Origin: Elymus sibiricus
Lineage: Eukaryota > Streptophyta > Magnoliopsida > Poales > Poaceae
DNA: 64,000 bases
Reading direction: 5' to 3'
Assembly: GCA_039707655.1 (NCBI GenBank)
Contig: CM077666.1
Coordinates: 238,420,166-238,484,165, forward strand
Shown here: piece after piece, positions 21,864 through 32,979 of the stretch
Layout: each line of letters opens with the position of its first letter
Position numbering within the stretch: position 1 is the first letter of the stretch
Notes under the pieces: model-generated
Databases searched by the model: none
Told to the model about the DNA's origin: nothing
The model's input: only the letters and a program-made list of their open reading frames with translations
Program-made: the position numbers and the translations under genes

Positions 21864-22719
21864 TGTCGGTTTCTAAGAACCTACATATGAGTTGTGAGCA
21901 ACAACCCTTTGAGAGTTCGGCCAGGGACTGAACACGTCCAACAATCCTAAGTCATGGATGAGATATGTGGATGAACTACAGATGAACACAAAGAACTACC
22001 CAGGTTCGGGCCACCTTCTTGGTGTAATACCATACTCTTGCCTTGTTTGTATTTCAATGGAGAGAGCTACAATGTGTCTATTACAAGGTGAAAGAATCGA
22101 CCCCTACTAAGGCCTCGATTTCCTCTATGTATACCGTCCTGGGAAGGCCTTCTAAAGTCCTTTGAATAGAATACACGATAGTGTAGGCTGGCGTAGCCTA
22201 TACCATGGTGGGATGGCCGCCCACAGCACGCTTGTACGAATGATGATGATGATGTCTTCCCGGGTCAGTGCATTACCCTCTGGACACTTCGCCTCCCTCT
22301 TTGGTATTCGCCGAGCCGTGGGGAGGTACTGTCACTATGGCTGTGTAGATAGCAGACGAATCTTACTATACTGACAGAAGATGACTTCGCCCACACGGAT
22401 CTCATTTGGAGACATGCGCCTTTCTTCAATTCGATGTCAGTAGTCGCCCTTTGAGGCCAGGGAGGCCGTATTCCTTTCCCGAGGTTGGAGGCCACTCTTC
22501 CCAGAAGAATCCACACATCTTTCCGAGCAGCTCCTGTGAGGAGATCCAGGGGGCGTACAGGACATCTTCCCCGGGTCATTCATAACGGGGTAGGCCAGAA
22601 ACCACTGGGCATAGCAGAGCCTTCAAGGGTCTTCCTTCCTTCACAAGGAAGGCGCGCGGCACCTTTGTTTAAGCCCAACACGCCAGGCTGCCACTACCCT
22701 ACTTTTCTTTACACCGACA
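21864..22719 (-). repeat. 5' LTR of element B, 856 bp
   Basis: Plus-strand ends are tgtcggtttc and acaccgaca. On the minus strand it begins TGTCGGTGTA, as do the LTRs at 26278 and 63014. Confidence 0.82.
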
Positions 22720-23811
22720 AAGACCTCACATTAGGCTTGAGCACTAATGGAAAGTAGTTGGTGAGAACCTTCTCGCTCTACCACCCGCAGCTTGGACAGC
22801 TATGGTGTAGATGCCGAGAAACTCCGATGGGTTGAGCTTGCCGTCATACTTGTCCGGCAAGTCTGGCCTGAAGCTTCGGGAGGAGGGCCAGTGAAGTTGC
22901 CGCAGCTCATCTATAAATGCTGGGCAGCCTACATCATATGGAAAGCACCCAGGATACCCTGGCACAAGCTCGTTCACTGTCGGCCCGGCACGGTCATCTG
23001 ACTGACGACATGCTTCCCGGCGCCGCTCGATGGTCGTGCAGGCGTCTTCAACTCGTCGGTCTTGCAGCACCCGGCATTGATCTTGACGGCTCCATGGCTC
23101 GGACGGCGCCATAGACACCTCGTCCTGCGCATCGGTTCGCCTGTATTGCTGCCATTGCTGAGGAGGAGATTGCACCATTGGTGCAGCACCTCCAGTCCGT
23201 TCGCCAACTGCTCTTGCTGGCATCGTTGGTTGCTGCCGTGAAGGTCCCGCCAACTCCGCCCCGTCGTTGTTGGCGAAGCTGATGAGACTCTGGATAGTGG
23301 CTCTCCACTCATCCATCTTCTCTGGTGTCAAAGGAAAGTTCAGCAGCATCTAAGCCCGTTCCATAGCCTCCGCCGACGTGTTTGGCATGACCAGGTGCGA
23401 GGAACGAGATGGATCTTGACTCCTGACAGAGCCAGAAGGAGCTCCATCCTGAGCCTGCTATTGTGGACCATTATCGCCAATGGGCTAACGTGGTGGTTGA
23501 CCGTCAACATCTTGGGAACGATGCTCAGGGTTCTTGTCTTGACGTCGATCGGAGCCGCCAGCATCGCGAGGAAGCATGTCGCGTCCATCTTGCGATGGCC
23601 TCGACGTGTGCTTCGCCGCGCCGTCCTTGGACGTCACAGCGCCTCCGTCTTGGCTCACATCACTCCGAACTATGCCGCTCTGGTGACTGGGATCACCAGA
23701 ACGATGTGGAAGTTGGCCGCCTCTGCCTCCGCCTCCTGCGAACATTTGGGACGGCAGCTTGGACATGGACGGAGTAGTAGCGGCCGCGCCCTTGGCCTTC
23801 TTTGGTGCCAT
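22720..23811 (-). pseudogene. gag: Gag of Gypsy element A, frameshifted and cut by element B
   Basis: Begins MAPKKAKG, the same start type as the gag at 63877. The reading moves through three frames (23811-23485, 23588-23340, 23349-22744) because of small indels. The C-terminal visible part is a gag capsid domain (LNPSEFLGIYTIAVQAAGG). After another frame change, a conserved VLTNYFPLVL-type motif runs up to the border of element B's LTR at 22719/22720 and is cut there. The remainder should lie beyond element B's far end, which is not identified. Not functional. Confidence 0.8.
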
Positions 23812-23865
23812 GCATTATGAAGGTGGCGCCTACACTTCTGGAGCAGATTCGCATACGCGGTCTGC

Positions 23866-23882
23866 CTACCTGGCGCGCCAAA
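23866..23882 (-). promoter_or_regulatory. Primer binding site of element A (TTTGGCGCGCCAGGTAG)
   Basis: Two bases from the LTR end at 23885 on the minus strand. Confidence 0.88.
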
Positions 23883-24770
23883 GATGTGGAAGTACGACAA
23901 TCTATGGGACCACCGAGGCCCCTTTGCGGTTCGGCTGTGGGGAACGCAGCACACAAAGAGCCGATCCAGCAAGCAAACACACGAAGATTTTACCAGGTTC
24001 GGGCCAATGTGAAGCGCAAACCCTACTCCTGCTTTGATGGAATTATATGTGGAAATGCCCAAGTTACAAGAGAGCGCAACCTTCCCAGCAAGGAGCTCGG
24101 GAGGTGCAGCTACGTAGTGCAAATGGGCAAAGTAGGTGAAGTGGTTGGATTTTGCGAGCTGTTCCAACCACTGTTGGATGTGATTCCAAGAGCCGAACAA
24201 GAATGAATACCACACAGAAGAGTCAAGACCGGGCTCCCCAATAGAATGTTTAACCGATCCATTCTGGATCAATCGAATTGGTACTGAAGTTGTAACATGG
24301 GAAAAGCACAGAAAACATGAATTATTTGAATAGCCCGGTGACCTGCCAATTGCTGTGTTGGGGGGGGGGGGTTATTGTCTATCGTTGGTCTCTATGGTAG
24401 AACCCGTCGGGAAGGCCTGAGAGGCAGTGGTTTACCCTGTGGCGGATGTTAGCAGTTCGAGTCCGCTTATCTCTAGCCAGTGAACTTAGTGGATACTATG
24501 ATAGCGATAGCACCGAATTTTGCCAATTTGGATGTTCGATCTATGATTTCACATTCATCGGCGTTGATAAGATCCTTCCATTTAGTAGCACCTTTGGAAA
24601 GAGTTCTGAATCGAATCTTTTTAGAAAGAGGATCTTTTGTCTCATGGTTGCCTGCTCCAGTCCCCATACGAAACTTTCGTTATTGGGTTAGCCATACACT
24701 TCACATGTTTCTAGCGATTCACATGGCATCATCAAATGATACAAGTCTTGGATAAGAATCTACAACACAC

Positions 24771-25002
24771 TAGAACGCCCTTGTTGACGATTCTTTACTG
24801 CGACAGCATCTAGGGTTCCTCGAATAATGCAATATCTCACACCGGGCAAATCCTTAACCCTTCCTCCTCTTACTAATACTATAGAATGTTCTTGTAAATT
24901 ATGGCCAATACCAGGTATATAAGCAGTGATTTCAAATCCAGAGGTTAATCGTACTCTAGCAACTTTACGTAAGGCAGAGTTGGGTTTTTTGGGGTTGATA
25001 GT
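24771..25002 (-). pseudogene. rps12: Plastid rps12 exon 2 (nuclear copy)
   Basis: 232 nt, the usual length of plastid rps12 exon 2, encoding the ribosomal protein S12 segment from [13 protein letters not shown] to NRQQGRS. The intron after it starts GTGTG, typical of a group II 5' end. A few residues differ from plastid S12 as I remember it (for example CIIRG). Exons 1 and 3 are absent, so it cannot make S12 here. Confidence 0.93.
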
Positions 25003-25088
25003 GGATAGATAAGTCACCCTTACTGTCCCTTTACAGAACCGTACATGAGATTTTCACCTCATACGGCTCCTCAGTTAATTATTTCGAA

Positions 25089-25144
25089 GGTAGAGTGTCA
25101 CCTTGACATGGTGGAAGTCATCAGTTCGAGCCTGATTATTCCTA
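25089..25144 (+). pseudogene. trnV-GAC: trnV-GAC, plastid-derived, 5' end missing
   Basis: Begins at ggtagag (D-arm), carries the GAC anticodon context cttgaca, and has the T-arm ttcgagcc. The first 15-16 nt of the tRNA are missing at a rearrangement junction, so no acceptor stem can form. Confidence 0.88.
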
Positions 25145-25392
25145 AACCCAATGTGAGTTTTTTCTATTTTGACTTACTCCCCCGCCATGAGTGAACGGGA
25201 ATGGATAAGAGGCTTGTGGGATTGATGTGATAGGTAGGGTTGGCTATACTGCTGCTGGCAAACTCCAGGCTAATAATCTGAAGCGCATGGATACAAGTTA
25301 TCCTTGGAAGGAAAGACAATTCTGAATCTGCTTTGTCTACGAATAAGGAAGCTATAAGTAATGCAACTATGAATCTCATGGAGAATTTGATC

Positions 25393-25664
25393 TCATGTCA
25401 GCATTCTCACTTCTGATATCTGTAGGTCTTGTCACCAAAAACGTTCCCCGATTGACAGAACGTCCCGCTACTGACACTTGAAAAAGCTACTTTCAAGGTC
25501 TCGTCGCTTCGGTGAATCACTTGAGCCCTGAGACATTTTCGGTGCCATGGAGCTAGACCAGTGAGCTATTACGCTTTCTTCAAAGGATGGCTGCTTCCAA
25601 GCCCACCTCCTGGTTGTCATCGCTCGATCACTTCCTATTCCACTAAGTGATTGCTTAGGGACCT
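25393..25664 (-). pseudogene. rrn23: Fragment of plastid 23S rRNA
   Basis: Complement of the 23S segment containing the 'gtcagcattctcacttctgata' and 'tcaaaggatggctgcttcc' regions. It ends abruptly inside the gene where LTR sequence resumes. Confidence 0.88.
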
Positions 25665-26278
25665 GTCGACCCTTGTAAGGGTAGCCATGGGCCTCCTTTT
25701 ATAGATCGAAAGGGGCTACCACAGTGGCAAAATAGTAATTACATGATGAAATGATAGCAACAGTGCTATCATACCTAACACAGATGGATTAGAGCAAAAG
25801 CATTAAATGCTCCGTTTGGTGTCATGTTGAGGAGGGATGCCGGCAAGGGAGCCCAGCTCCACCTGTACCGCTCGCCCAACTACCTTCTATTTCCTCGCCA
25901 TGTCGTCTGGATGGGTGGCAATAAAGTTGTTTCTTCAGCGACGGGCCGCCACGTGTCCCGACAAGCTCTACCAACCCGCCTGCCTGCTCAACACCTGTCG
26001 GCAAAGTCCCTGACAACTGCCACGTTGGAGCGGTGGGATGGAGCTCGTCGGTCTTGAGGTCTTCAGCCCAAAGCTTGTCGGCTCGCAGCTTGCCGGCGAC
26101 TTGAATCTTGTTCTTCAGTACTTCTCGATGACCTGCCTGGAGGTCTTCTTCATTGTCTTGATTACCAAGTCTTGAGTGTATTGGAGAAGCTACCCTCCGA
26201 CAAGCCCTTGCCAGCAGGAAGGCTGCGACTTGTCTGTGCATCGTTAGGGTATGAACACCCATGTTCAATACACCGACA

Positions 26279-26775
26279 TATATATAAATTAAAGATGAAA
26301 AGGACGAGGATCGAACCGGCGACCTGGTCCATCCAGACACACGTCAATAGCCAACATAGTAGCAACGTTTGTTGTATCTTTAATGGGTAACAAGTTTTTA
26401 TATTACTTTCAGTACATTAGTGGGACCGGCTCGTCAGCACAACTACCTCTTCATTGAGTCACTTGCTGGAGGGTCCCATGTCTACTCTCTCTCTCTCTCT
26501 CCTCCCCTTCTACGTTTAGACGCACGAGCAAACACGAAGAACGCGCGATCCAGTAAACATGGTGTGCCACCCGGGGCAGATGCCGATGCCGTCGACCGGA
26601 TCTGGATGCTTTCACAAGTCACGGCACCAGTTTCACGTACTACTATGTTACAAGTTTAGGAACAAAAGTGACCGTGACGCACAAGTTCAGGCACCCGTAG
26701 TGTATTTAACTAGTAAAAAAATGCGTGGAAAAATAGATGTATCGCCTAGTGTCAAACAAGGGACCTCCTGGGTTA
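26279..26775 (+). repeat. Copy 1 of a direct repeat also present at about 30985-31345
   Basis: Shared phrases include 'aggacgaggatcgaaccg', 'tcccatgtct', 'tttagacgcacg' and 'gcaaacacgaagag'. An extra 150 bp segment (about 26553-26700) in this copy contains, in opposite orientation, the sequence beside copy 2 (ttacaagtttaggaacaaaagtg). Probably a Mutator-like or unclassified element with long inverted ends. Confidence 0.65.
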
Positions 26776-26779
26776 TAGT

Positions 26780-26870
26780 AGTACTCCCTCCGTTTCTTTT
26801 TAGTCTACATATAATATTTGGTGAAAGTCAAACTTATGTGATCAATAATACTAGTATTTGGAATTGACGC
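26780..26870 (+). mobile_element. Stowaway-type MITE fragment
   Basis: Starts at TA followed by ctccctccgtttc, the Stowaway/Mariner terminal sequence. The opposite terminus is not found. Confidence 0.5.
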
Positions 26871-29800
26871 ATGTATTTAAGATGAGATGATTGCGTTGAG
26901 AAAGAATACATGTCACTTGATGACTTTTTTACTTAATTTGACTGGTCTCTAGAAGAGCACTCAATCGATCAAACCATAGATTTCATTCAGTCTGACTGTG
27001 ACTTTACATTATACTACGATCGAACTAAAATATTTAAATGAATAAAACTAATTGCAACGGTGGCGGGGGTGTCTTACGGCGGTGACGGCGGCGCCTTGCG
27101 CCGGCGTTGGCATACTCCTGGACGTTGGCCAGAGCTTCAAGGAAGACCAGAATGTTCTGGACTTCGGTCTCCAGGAGCCAGTCAACCGGCGGGAGGCTGT
27201 GACTGGCGGTGCTGCAAGGAAGCGGTCGACGGCGGCGACCCATGCCGCTGAGGGGGGCACTGGCACCGGCGCAGGGACAGGCACTAGCAACGGCGCGGTG
27301 GAGACATTCATGTGCACGGGCATAGTCACGGGCGCGTGCGTTAGTGCAGGCGCTAGCGCATGCGTGGCACAGGCGCAAGCACTAGTGCAGGCGCATGCGC
27401 TGGCACGTGCACAGGTGCGTGCAACTTAGCGGGGGCCTCCTCGATCCCTGTGGCTTCAAGGTGGGCGACAATGTGCGGCGCCTAGCCTACCAATGCCACT
27501 GGGATGGGCATAGGCGCGGGGACAAATGCGGCGACTTTCCGCACGGCCATGTCAAACTCGTCCGAAAGCTCCTTATGTTCTTGCGACTCCGGCTCGGGGT
27601 CTTCCTGAGGAAACTGGAAGACAAGGGGTAGCCCATCGTGATGCGCCATGGCGTACGGCAAGGTCAGGCTCATTGGAGGCAGTTGGGATTGTAGCATAGC
27701 GCGTAGAGAAGATTGTAGCGAGGTGGGGAGAAGATTGTAGCGAGAGCGGGGAGTGTGGCGGTGATTTAAACTGCGGCGCGGGCGCCATTAAAAGTGGGGG
27801 TAGTTGGGATTAAGGTGGGTGGCGGAGGGAGGTCAAAGGGCTTGCCTCCCAGTGAGCCTGCGCAGCGGCCTGCTCGCACGCCTCCCGTCGACTCACACGC
27901 TTGCTCAGACGGCAACTGCCTATGAGAAGCGGGACGCGTGGGGGCATGTTGGTCTAACACCCACGGTATGAATAGTCAAACCGTTTGCATTAACTTGACA
28001 GCTCTTTGTTCCAAAATACCTTGGCTGACTTTTCGTAAGCAGCTTGTATCAAATTGGACAAAAAAATTACCACAACCTATTTGTGCCATATCTCGAGACC
28101 ATTCCCAGTTTCATGAATTTCAGGTGAGTTTTGGGTTTTCTGGAATTTGAAAACCAGGATTCAAAACAATATCATTACATGCATCATGCAATAAATTTTC
28201 AAGCAATATATCTTTAGTGTTATAGATGTTCGTATTTTTTAAGATAAAATTTGGTCAAACATTGCTTAGTTAGACTTCAAACAAATTATATATGCGGAGT
28301 AAAAAGATACTCCATCCATACCAGTGCATTAGGCACGTTACGAAAATCAGATAATTTGAAAACAGCGGGATACATTAACTCCTACCTTGATTCTGTTTCT
28401 TGCCACAAAAATGGGAATTGTCCAAAACAGTACTCTAGTAGGCACGAACCAACGAAGCTCCATCCTATACTCATCCTTTTTTTGAATTGAATACTCATCC
28501 TATTGTACTAGGCAATGGAGTTGACGGGTGACCTTGGGTAGCAACGACCAAAGGACTTGAACGTGCTTGGCACGGTAGGTGAGGTGGGCTAGTTACTAAA
28601 GCATCCCTCCATTGTTCGTGGGTACTAGTCATTATGGACTGGAGACATAAGGGGAATTTCACAGGGCTGGCTCCCAGATATTTCGATTCGAAACGCGGAG
28701 GCTCGGATCGAGTGGAGGCGTGAAGTTTTTATCGCGGTTCTTTTGGTTGGGGTTTGCTAATGAGTGTACCACGCATGCCACCACCACGACACAAGCCTGG
28801 TATGGCTGGTACGCTGTCGGGTGCTACCATTTGAGAATGCAGAAGGAATCTTTTTTAAAATTGACGAACGAATCTATATGTATTACAATGCCCGTATTTT
28901 CTTTGCAAATAATTAGTCATTCCAAAAGGGACGGTAATTGATTTATGACGAGTTCTTGAATTGGAGTGAGTTTGTGATATGGTGATCTCAACATGGATTT
29001 CACATTTCATGGTATCCACACTAAGTTTTTGAATGCAAATTCGAATGTAAAAGATGAACGGTATGGTGGTGAGAAAACTTTGTATGTATTCAAGCATATG
29101 AACACACACACACAAATACAACAACAATTGAGTCATTATAGTGCATCTACTTTTCGAAACCATGCATGTATGGCACGAATTCAAAAAAAATGTAGGCCAT
29201 GCATGGTCCTCAAATTTTACAATTTACACTAAACTAAAACTTGAATAATAAGTCTACTACTATATACACTCAAATGTTGTGTTTAGATCACTCCATCGAC
29301 CCCCCCCCCTCACCGCACATGCTTCCTCTATCGATCGATCTTCATCTCTTTGTTAACTGGCTTATAGAGCTATTGATATCCGACACACGCTCATTCTTTC
29401 TCTTCATGTTTCTATCTCCATTTATCTCACACCCGACCTCACGCTCTCAACAAATGTATTTCTCACACACAACCTCCGTGCCCTCCATGACGAGCTCTCT
29501 CTCTCTCCCCCTCTAGACACATACATTGCCTCTGTAAAACCTCCTCTCCGATGTGCTCACGCGCACACACACACAAAGTCTATCTAGGCCACTCTCTCGG
29601 TAACTCTCTCCTCCCGCCCTCAGTAAAGCTTTGTCAAACAATGTCTCTCTAGATCGTCTTTCACATTCGAGTGTACGCTAGCCTACACTCACTCGATCTC
29701 TCTCTTTATGTATGTCTCGATTGACCTCGCTTTCTCGCGTCGTCTCTCTCACACATAGACGCTCCCTCTTCGTCTCTCGCATAGGCGGAGCTATGTAGAT

Positions 29801-29928
29801 TGTCGGGGGGTAACCCCCCAACCTTAGATTAAATCGTGAAGGTCTTTTTTAGGAGGGTTTAGATTATATTTTTTAGCATTTGCCCCCCAACCCCCAAACA
29901 CCGATGGGTTGTGCCCCCTCCCCCTCGG
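26871..29928. other. Intergenic region without a supported gene
   Basis: 27030-27800 is GC-rich and has open frames on the minus strand (27697-27482 encodes MAHHDGLPLVFQFPQEDPE-type sequence; 27378-27034 another) that might be a gene fragment, but no family is recognised. 27300-27420 contains CGCAAGCACTAGTGCAGGCG-like imperfect repeats. 27950-29290 is AT-rich with nothing recognisable. 29290-29780 is pyrimidine-rich with CT runs. Confidence 0.5.
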
Positions 29929-30830
29929 GAGAATATCAGGTGCTCCCACAACTTAGATGCTATATGGTGATACGAGCTCCTCGAAGCCTTTAGATCTAAG
30001 ATCCAGCGGCTTCCAGGAGGCTTGAATGTTTTTGCACAAAAAAAACTTAATGAGTTTGGAAATTTCGCACAATTAGTACAAATACTACTCGGATGCCATT
30101 GGATCTCAGATCGAACGACCTCAAAGCTCGTATCACCGCTCCCACGCCTTAGATGCTATGGTGATATGAGTTCCTCGGAGCCGGTGGATCTGAGATCCAG
30201 CAGCTCCTAGGAGGCCTGAATGGTTTTTGCAAAAAATCCCTCAAAGAGTTTGGGAATTGCTCACTAGTACAAAGACTACTCAAATGCCATTGGATCTCGG
30301 ATCAAACGGCCTCGAAGCTCGTATCATCGTAGCATCCAAGCTGCGGGAGCACCTGATTTTCTCTCGTCCAAGAGAATATCAAGTGCTCCCACACCTTAGA
30401 TTCTATGGTGATACGAGCTCCCAGGAGATCCAATGGCTCCCAGCAGGAGGTCTGAATGTTTTTGCAATATAGCCCTCAAAGTGTTTTGGAATTGCGCACA
30501 AGTACAAAGACAAGGCACATGCCATTGGATCATAGATCCAACGACCTAGAAGCCCGTATCACCGTAGCGTATAAGCTGCGGGGAGCACCTGATATTCTTT
30601 CGTACATGAGAATATTGGGTGCTCCTACACCTTAGATGCTACGGCGATACGAGCTCCTAGGAGCCGTTGGATCCGAGATCCTGCAGCTCCCAGGAGGTCT
30701 GAATTTTTTTTGCAAAAATGCCCTCGAAGAGTTTGGGAGTTGCGCTTAAGTATAAAGACAACTCACATCCAACGAAGTAGAAGCACGTATCACCATAGCA
30801 TGAAACCTGCGGGGAGCACCTGGTATTCTC
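29929..30830. repeat. Tandem array of four MITE units with about 45-bp inverted ends
   Basis: Each unit of 210-236 bp begins gagaatatcaggtgctccc and continues cttagatgctatggtgata, and ends with the complement (tatcaccgtagcat ... gggagcacctgatattctc). Starts are near 29929, 30139, 30372 and 30608. Units 1 and 2 join directly and lack the outer part of their inner ends. Units 2/3 and 3/4 are separated by similar 6-7 bp linkers (cgtcca, cgtacat). No coding. Confidence 0.88.
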
Positions 30831-30834
30831 CGCC

Positions 30835-31345
30835 GCTGTCACTTTTGTTCCTAAACTTGTAAAATAAGTGTAATAGGTGCCGTAACTTGTCTAACCGCGC
30901 AAAGTGTATGTGCAAAAATAATCCCTCGTACACAGAAAGCTCGAAACAACACACGGGGTCCCACATATCATGGAACAAATTTGGACCTACAACTTAAAAC
31001 AAGAAGGACGAGATTCGAACCGACAACCTGTTCTAGACAAGCGTACGTCCATAGCCAACTAAACTAGCAATGCTTGTTGGCTTTTTTGCATAACTTGTTT
31101 TTTATTACCTTGACTCCTTGAGTATAGTAGAGGGACTGGCTCATCCATACATGCCTCAACTTTGACTCACTTACTGGCGGGTCCCATGTCTGCAATCTCT
31201 CTCTCCTCTCCTTCTACCTTTAGACGCACGGGCAAACACGAAGAGCGGCGCGAGCTGGCTGTGGTTTATTTATAACGTTAAAAAAATGCTTGGAAAATAG
31301 ATGAAGCGCCTAGGAACAAGAGACCTCGTGGCTGGTTGAGACGGA
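30835..31345 (+). repeat. Copy 2 of the direct repeat at 26279-26775
   Basis: Same order of shared phrases as copy 1, without the 150-bp internal segment. It abuts the MITE array. Confidence 0.6.
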
Positions 31346-32018
31346 GCAAACCACACCTATCCGCCGTGCCACGTTAGGATGATGAAGCTGTGTGGCTAGT
31401 GGGGTGTTTTCGACTGACTGGCTCGCTCCCGAGTTCGAACCATAGCTATGTCTGATATACTTGTACACGCACATTTTCCACCGTGCTGAGACGTGGGACA
31501 CCCTACCGCGCGGTTTCTGGCTCCTCCTCCTCGCTGGTAGCACGCATATTTTCTTCCTTGCTGAGACGTGGGACGCCCTACCACGCGGTTTCTGAGTCCT
31601 CCTCGGTCGTAGCGCCGAAGTAAGTAAATGAGCCGTCAAATCACAAAACCCCACCTTTCCCGCCGAGTACATCTGAAAGCATGGTGGCTAGCTAGTTGGG
31701 CTAGTGCGACCGATCAGCTAGGCTCTCAGGTTCATATCGCCGCCGCCACATTTGTTTTTGCACCCATTTTTTTCCCACCTTGTTGTGTTGCTTTAGTCTT
31801 TGGGCGTGGCAGGAATATTCATGATGACTCCGCTAGTAAAACCCACTACTCCCTAATGTGAAAAGGCATCGACTGGGGTTTCCCATGGTAAAAATCAAAA
31901 GATTTACCAATCTTCTCGCCGCTCCTCCGCTGGCTCCCTTTGCCTTCCCGTAGATTGCATTGCCTTTCTGCCATTTCACCCCCTTTGCTTCCTTGCCCCA
32001 TTGTTTCTACCGGGTTTC
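31346..32018. other. Upstream region with a first, divergent copy of the B3-cluster promoter block
   Basis: 31608-31660 matches the start of the duplicated promoter block (gagccgtcaaatcacaaaac, caccccacctttc types). The preceding 200 bp contain two copies of 'gctgagacgtgggac' about 80 bp apart. No gene. Confidence 0.5.
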
Positions 32019-32195
32019 ATGGCAGCGCACCAGATCACCGACTCTGAGGTGAGGCGCCTGATAGAGGAGCTCCAGGCCAAGGATGTGGAGCTCCAGCCAA
32101 GGACATGGAGCTCCGATAGAAGCACTATAGAGGCCTGCTTCACATGGTTCCTGTTTGGTCGAGTACTGCAGCAGCAGACTCTCTATGCACTTTAG
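32019..32195 (+). CDS. Hypothetical short ORF (58 aa)
   Basis: ATG-initiated; the first 25 residues (MAAHQITDSEVRRLIEELQA) are amphipathic and could form a coiled coil. Repeated 'gatgtggagctccag' near 32080-32110 looks like a local duplication. It sits behind the first promoter-block copy, so it may be a truncated gene start. No family recognised. Confidence 0.3.
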   Translation: MAAHQITDSEVRRLIEELQAKDVELQPRTWSSDRSTIEACFTWFLFGRVLQQQTLYAL

Positions 32196-32544
32196 CCTGA
32201 GTACTATTCATATTATTTATAATCAGTTACTTTTCTTTTGTTGGGTATAATCAATTTACTATACATCATTTTTTATCGTCATATCGTACTGTAAGATAAA
32301 AAGTATTACACTAGCAACATGATAAGATTGTCGTATGAACCACTGCACATGCCTACTAGGAGTACCAGTTGTGTAAGTTCAAGTGGCTACTGTGTTTCAC
32401 ACTCCTCCTCGTAAGAGTGGAAATGCTTGCTGTAATTAAAAAAATATTTTTTTAAGAAATAGTGGAGATGCTCTACTACGCAGATCCTCGTCCACGATCG
32501 TCGGGAACCTTGCTACTCACATTCGCCGACGTGTGGGACAGTTA

Positions 32545-32704
32545 GCATCGAGGTCCACTTGCCATGCACCAAATTACTCCGTACTAGAGTGCACAACTGC
32601 ACGTTAGACTTACCCCGGTCGTAGCGCCGCAGTAATGCCCAATGAGCCGTCAAATCACAAAACCCCACCTTTCAAGTCGTAAGTTGGACGGACGAAGCAA
32701 CCAT
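32545..32704 (+). promoter_or_regulatory. Duplicated promoter block, copy upstream of B3-cluster gene 1
   Basis: About 160 bp almost identical to 36452-36611 (shared 'ccatgcaccaaatta', 'cgcagtaatgcccaatgagc', 'ggacggaYgaagca'). Both copies lie a few hundred bases upstream of an ATG. Confidence 0.75.
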
Positions 32705-32836
32705 CATTTCACTCTTCTCCCTCATCTTCACCCCTTCAAGAAAACCCCAACTCGCATCTCCCTCATCTTGTTCCTCATTTCTTCAAGAAAACCCCAACTC
32801 GCTTCTGCCATTGTTCTTCTCTCCCAAAGAAGGAAA

Positions 32837-32972
32837 GGTGAGCGCATCAATGGTGTTGCTATACTTCAGCTCCAGTCATCTTTTGCAACCCCGCGACCGA
32901 TCCTAACTCCCTCTCTGTTCTTATTTTGGGTTTGTGATTATGGTTTTCTTTCCTTTTATTTCTATTTGACAG
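32837..32972 (+). other. Predicted 5' UTR intron of gene 1
   Basis: Donor aaag/gtgagc and acceptor tttgacag/ flank it; the ATG follows 7 bp after the acceptor. Confidence 0.5.
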
Positions 32973-32979
32973 TTTCTTG

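Larger units (their letters stand above)
20201..22719 (-). mobile_element. Gypsy-type element B (LTR, PBS, partial internal region) inserted in Gypsy element A
   Basis: The LTR 21864-22719 has TG...CA ends and a TTTGGCGCGCCAG primer binding site on its left, so the element reads on the minus strand. The internal region to about 20200 holds one long frame and no recognisable pol. No second LTR is found to the left, so the element is truncated there. It splits the gag of element A in the middle of a conserved motif. Confidence 0.75.
24359..25664. other. Nuclear plastid DNA (NUPT), a mosaic of at least four pieces of the plastid inverted repeat
   Basis: In order: trnA-rrn23 spacer (to about 24597, plus), rps12 exon 2 with parts of both introns (about 24598-25088, gene on minus), 3' part of trnV-GAC and the spacer to the first bases of rrn16 (25089-25391, plus), part of rrn23 (about 25393-25664, minus). 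The pieces are neither adjacent nor co-oriented in a plastid genome. A run of 13-14 G marks the left edge. Scattered substitutions show it is not recent. Confidence 0.9.
23885..26278 (-). repeat. 5' LTR of Gypsy element A, split by a plastid DNA insertion
   Basis: Plus-strand ends are tgtggaag and caccgaca. About 1.3 kb of plastid DNA interrupts it; without that the LTR is about 1.1 kb. A minus-strand TATAAAAG (25703-25696) is the likely promoter TATA box, in the same context (ataaaaggaggccca) as in the LTR at the window end. Confidence 0.78.

Noticed and set aside
24760..25017. rps12 as a working gene
   Set aside because: Only plastid exon 2 is present, flanked by foreign plastid pieces inside an LTR; exons 1 and 3 are missing.
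25393..25664. Bacterial rRNA or contamination
   Set aside because: The sequence is plastid-type rRNA continuous with retrotransposon LTR on both sides of the block, so it is a nuclear plastid insertion.
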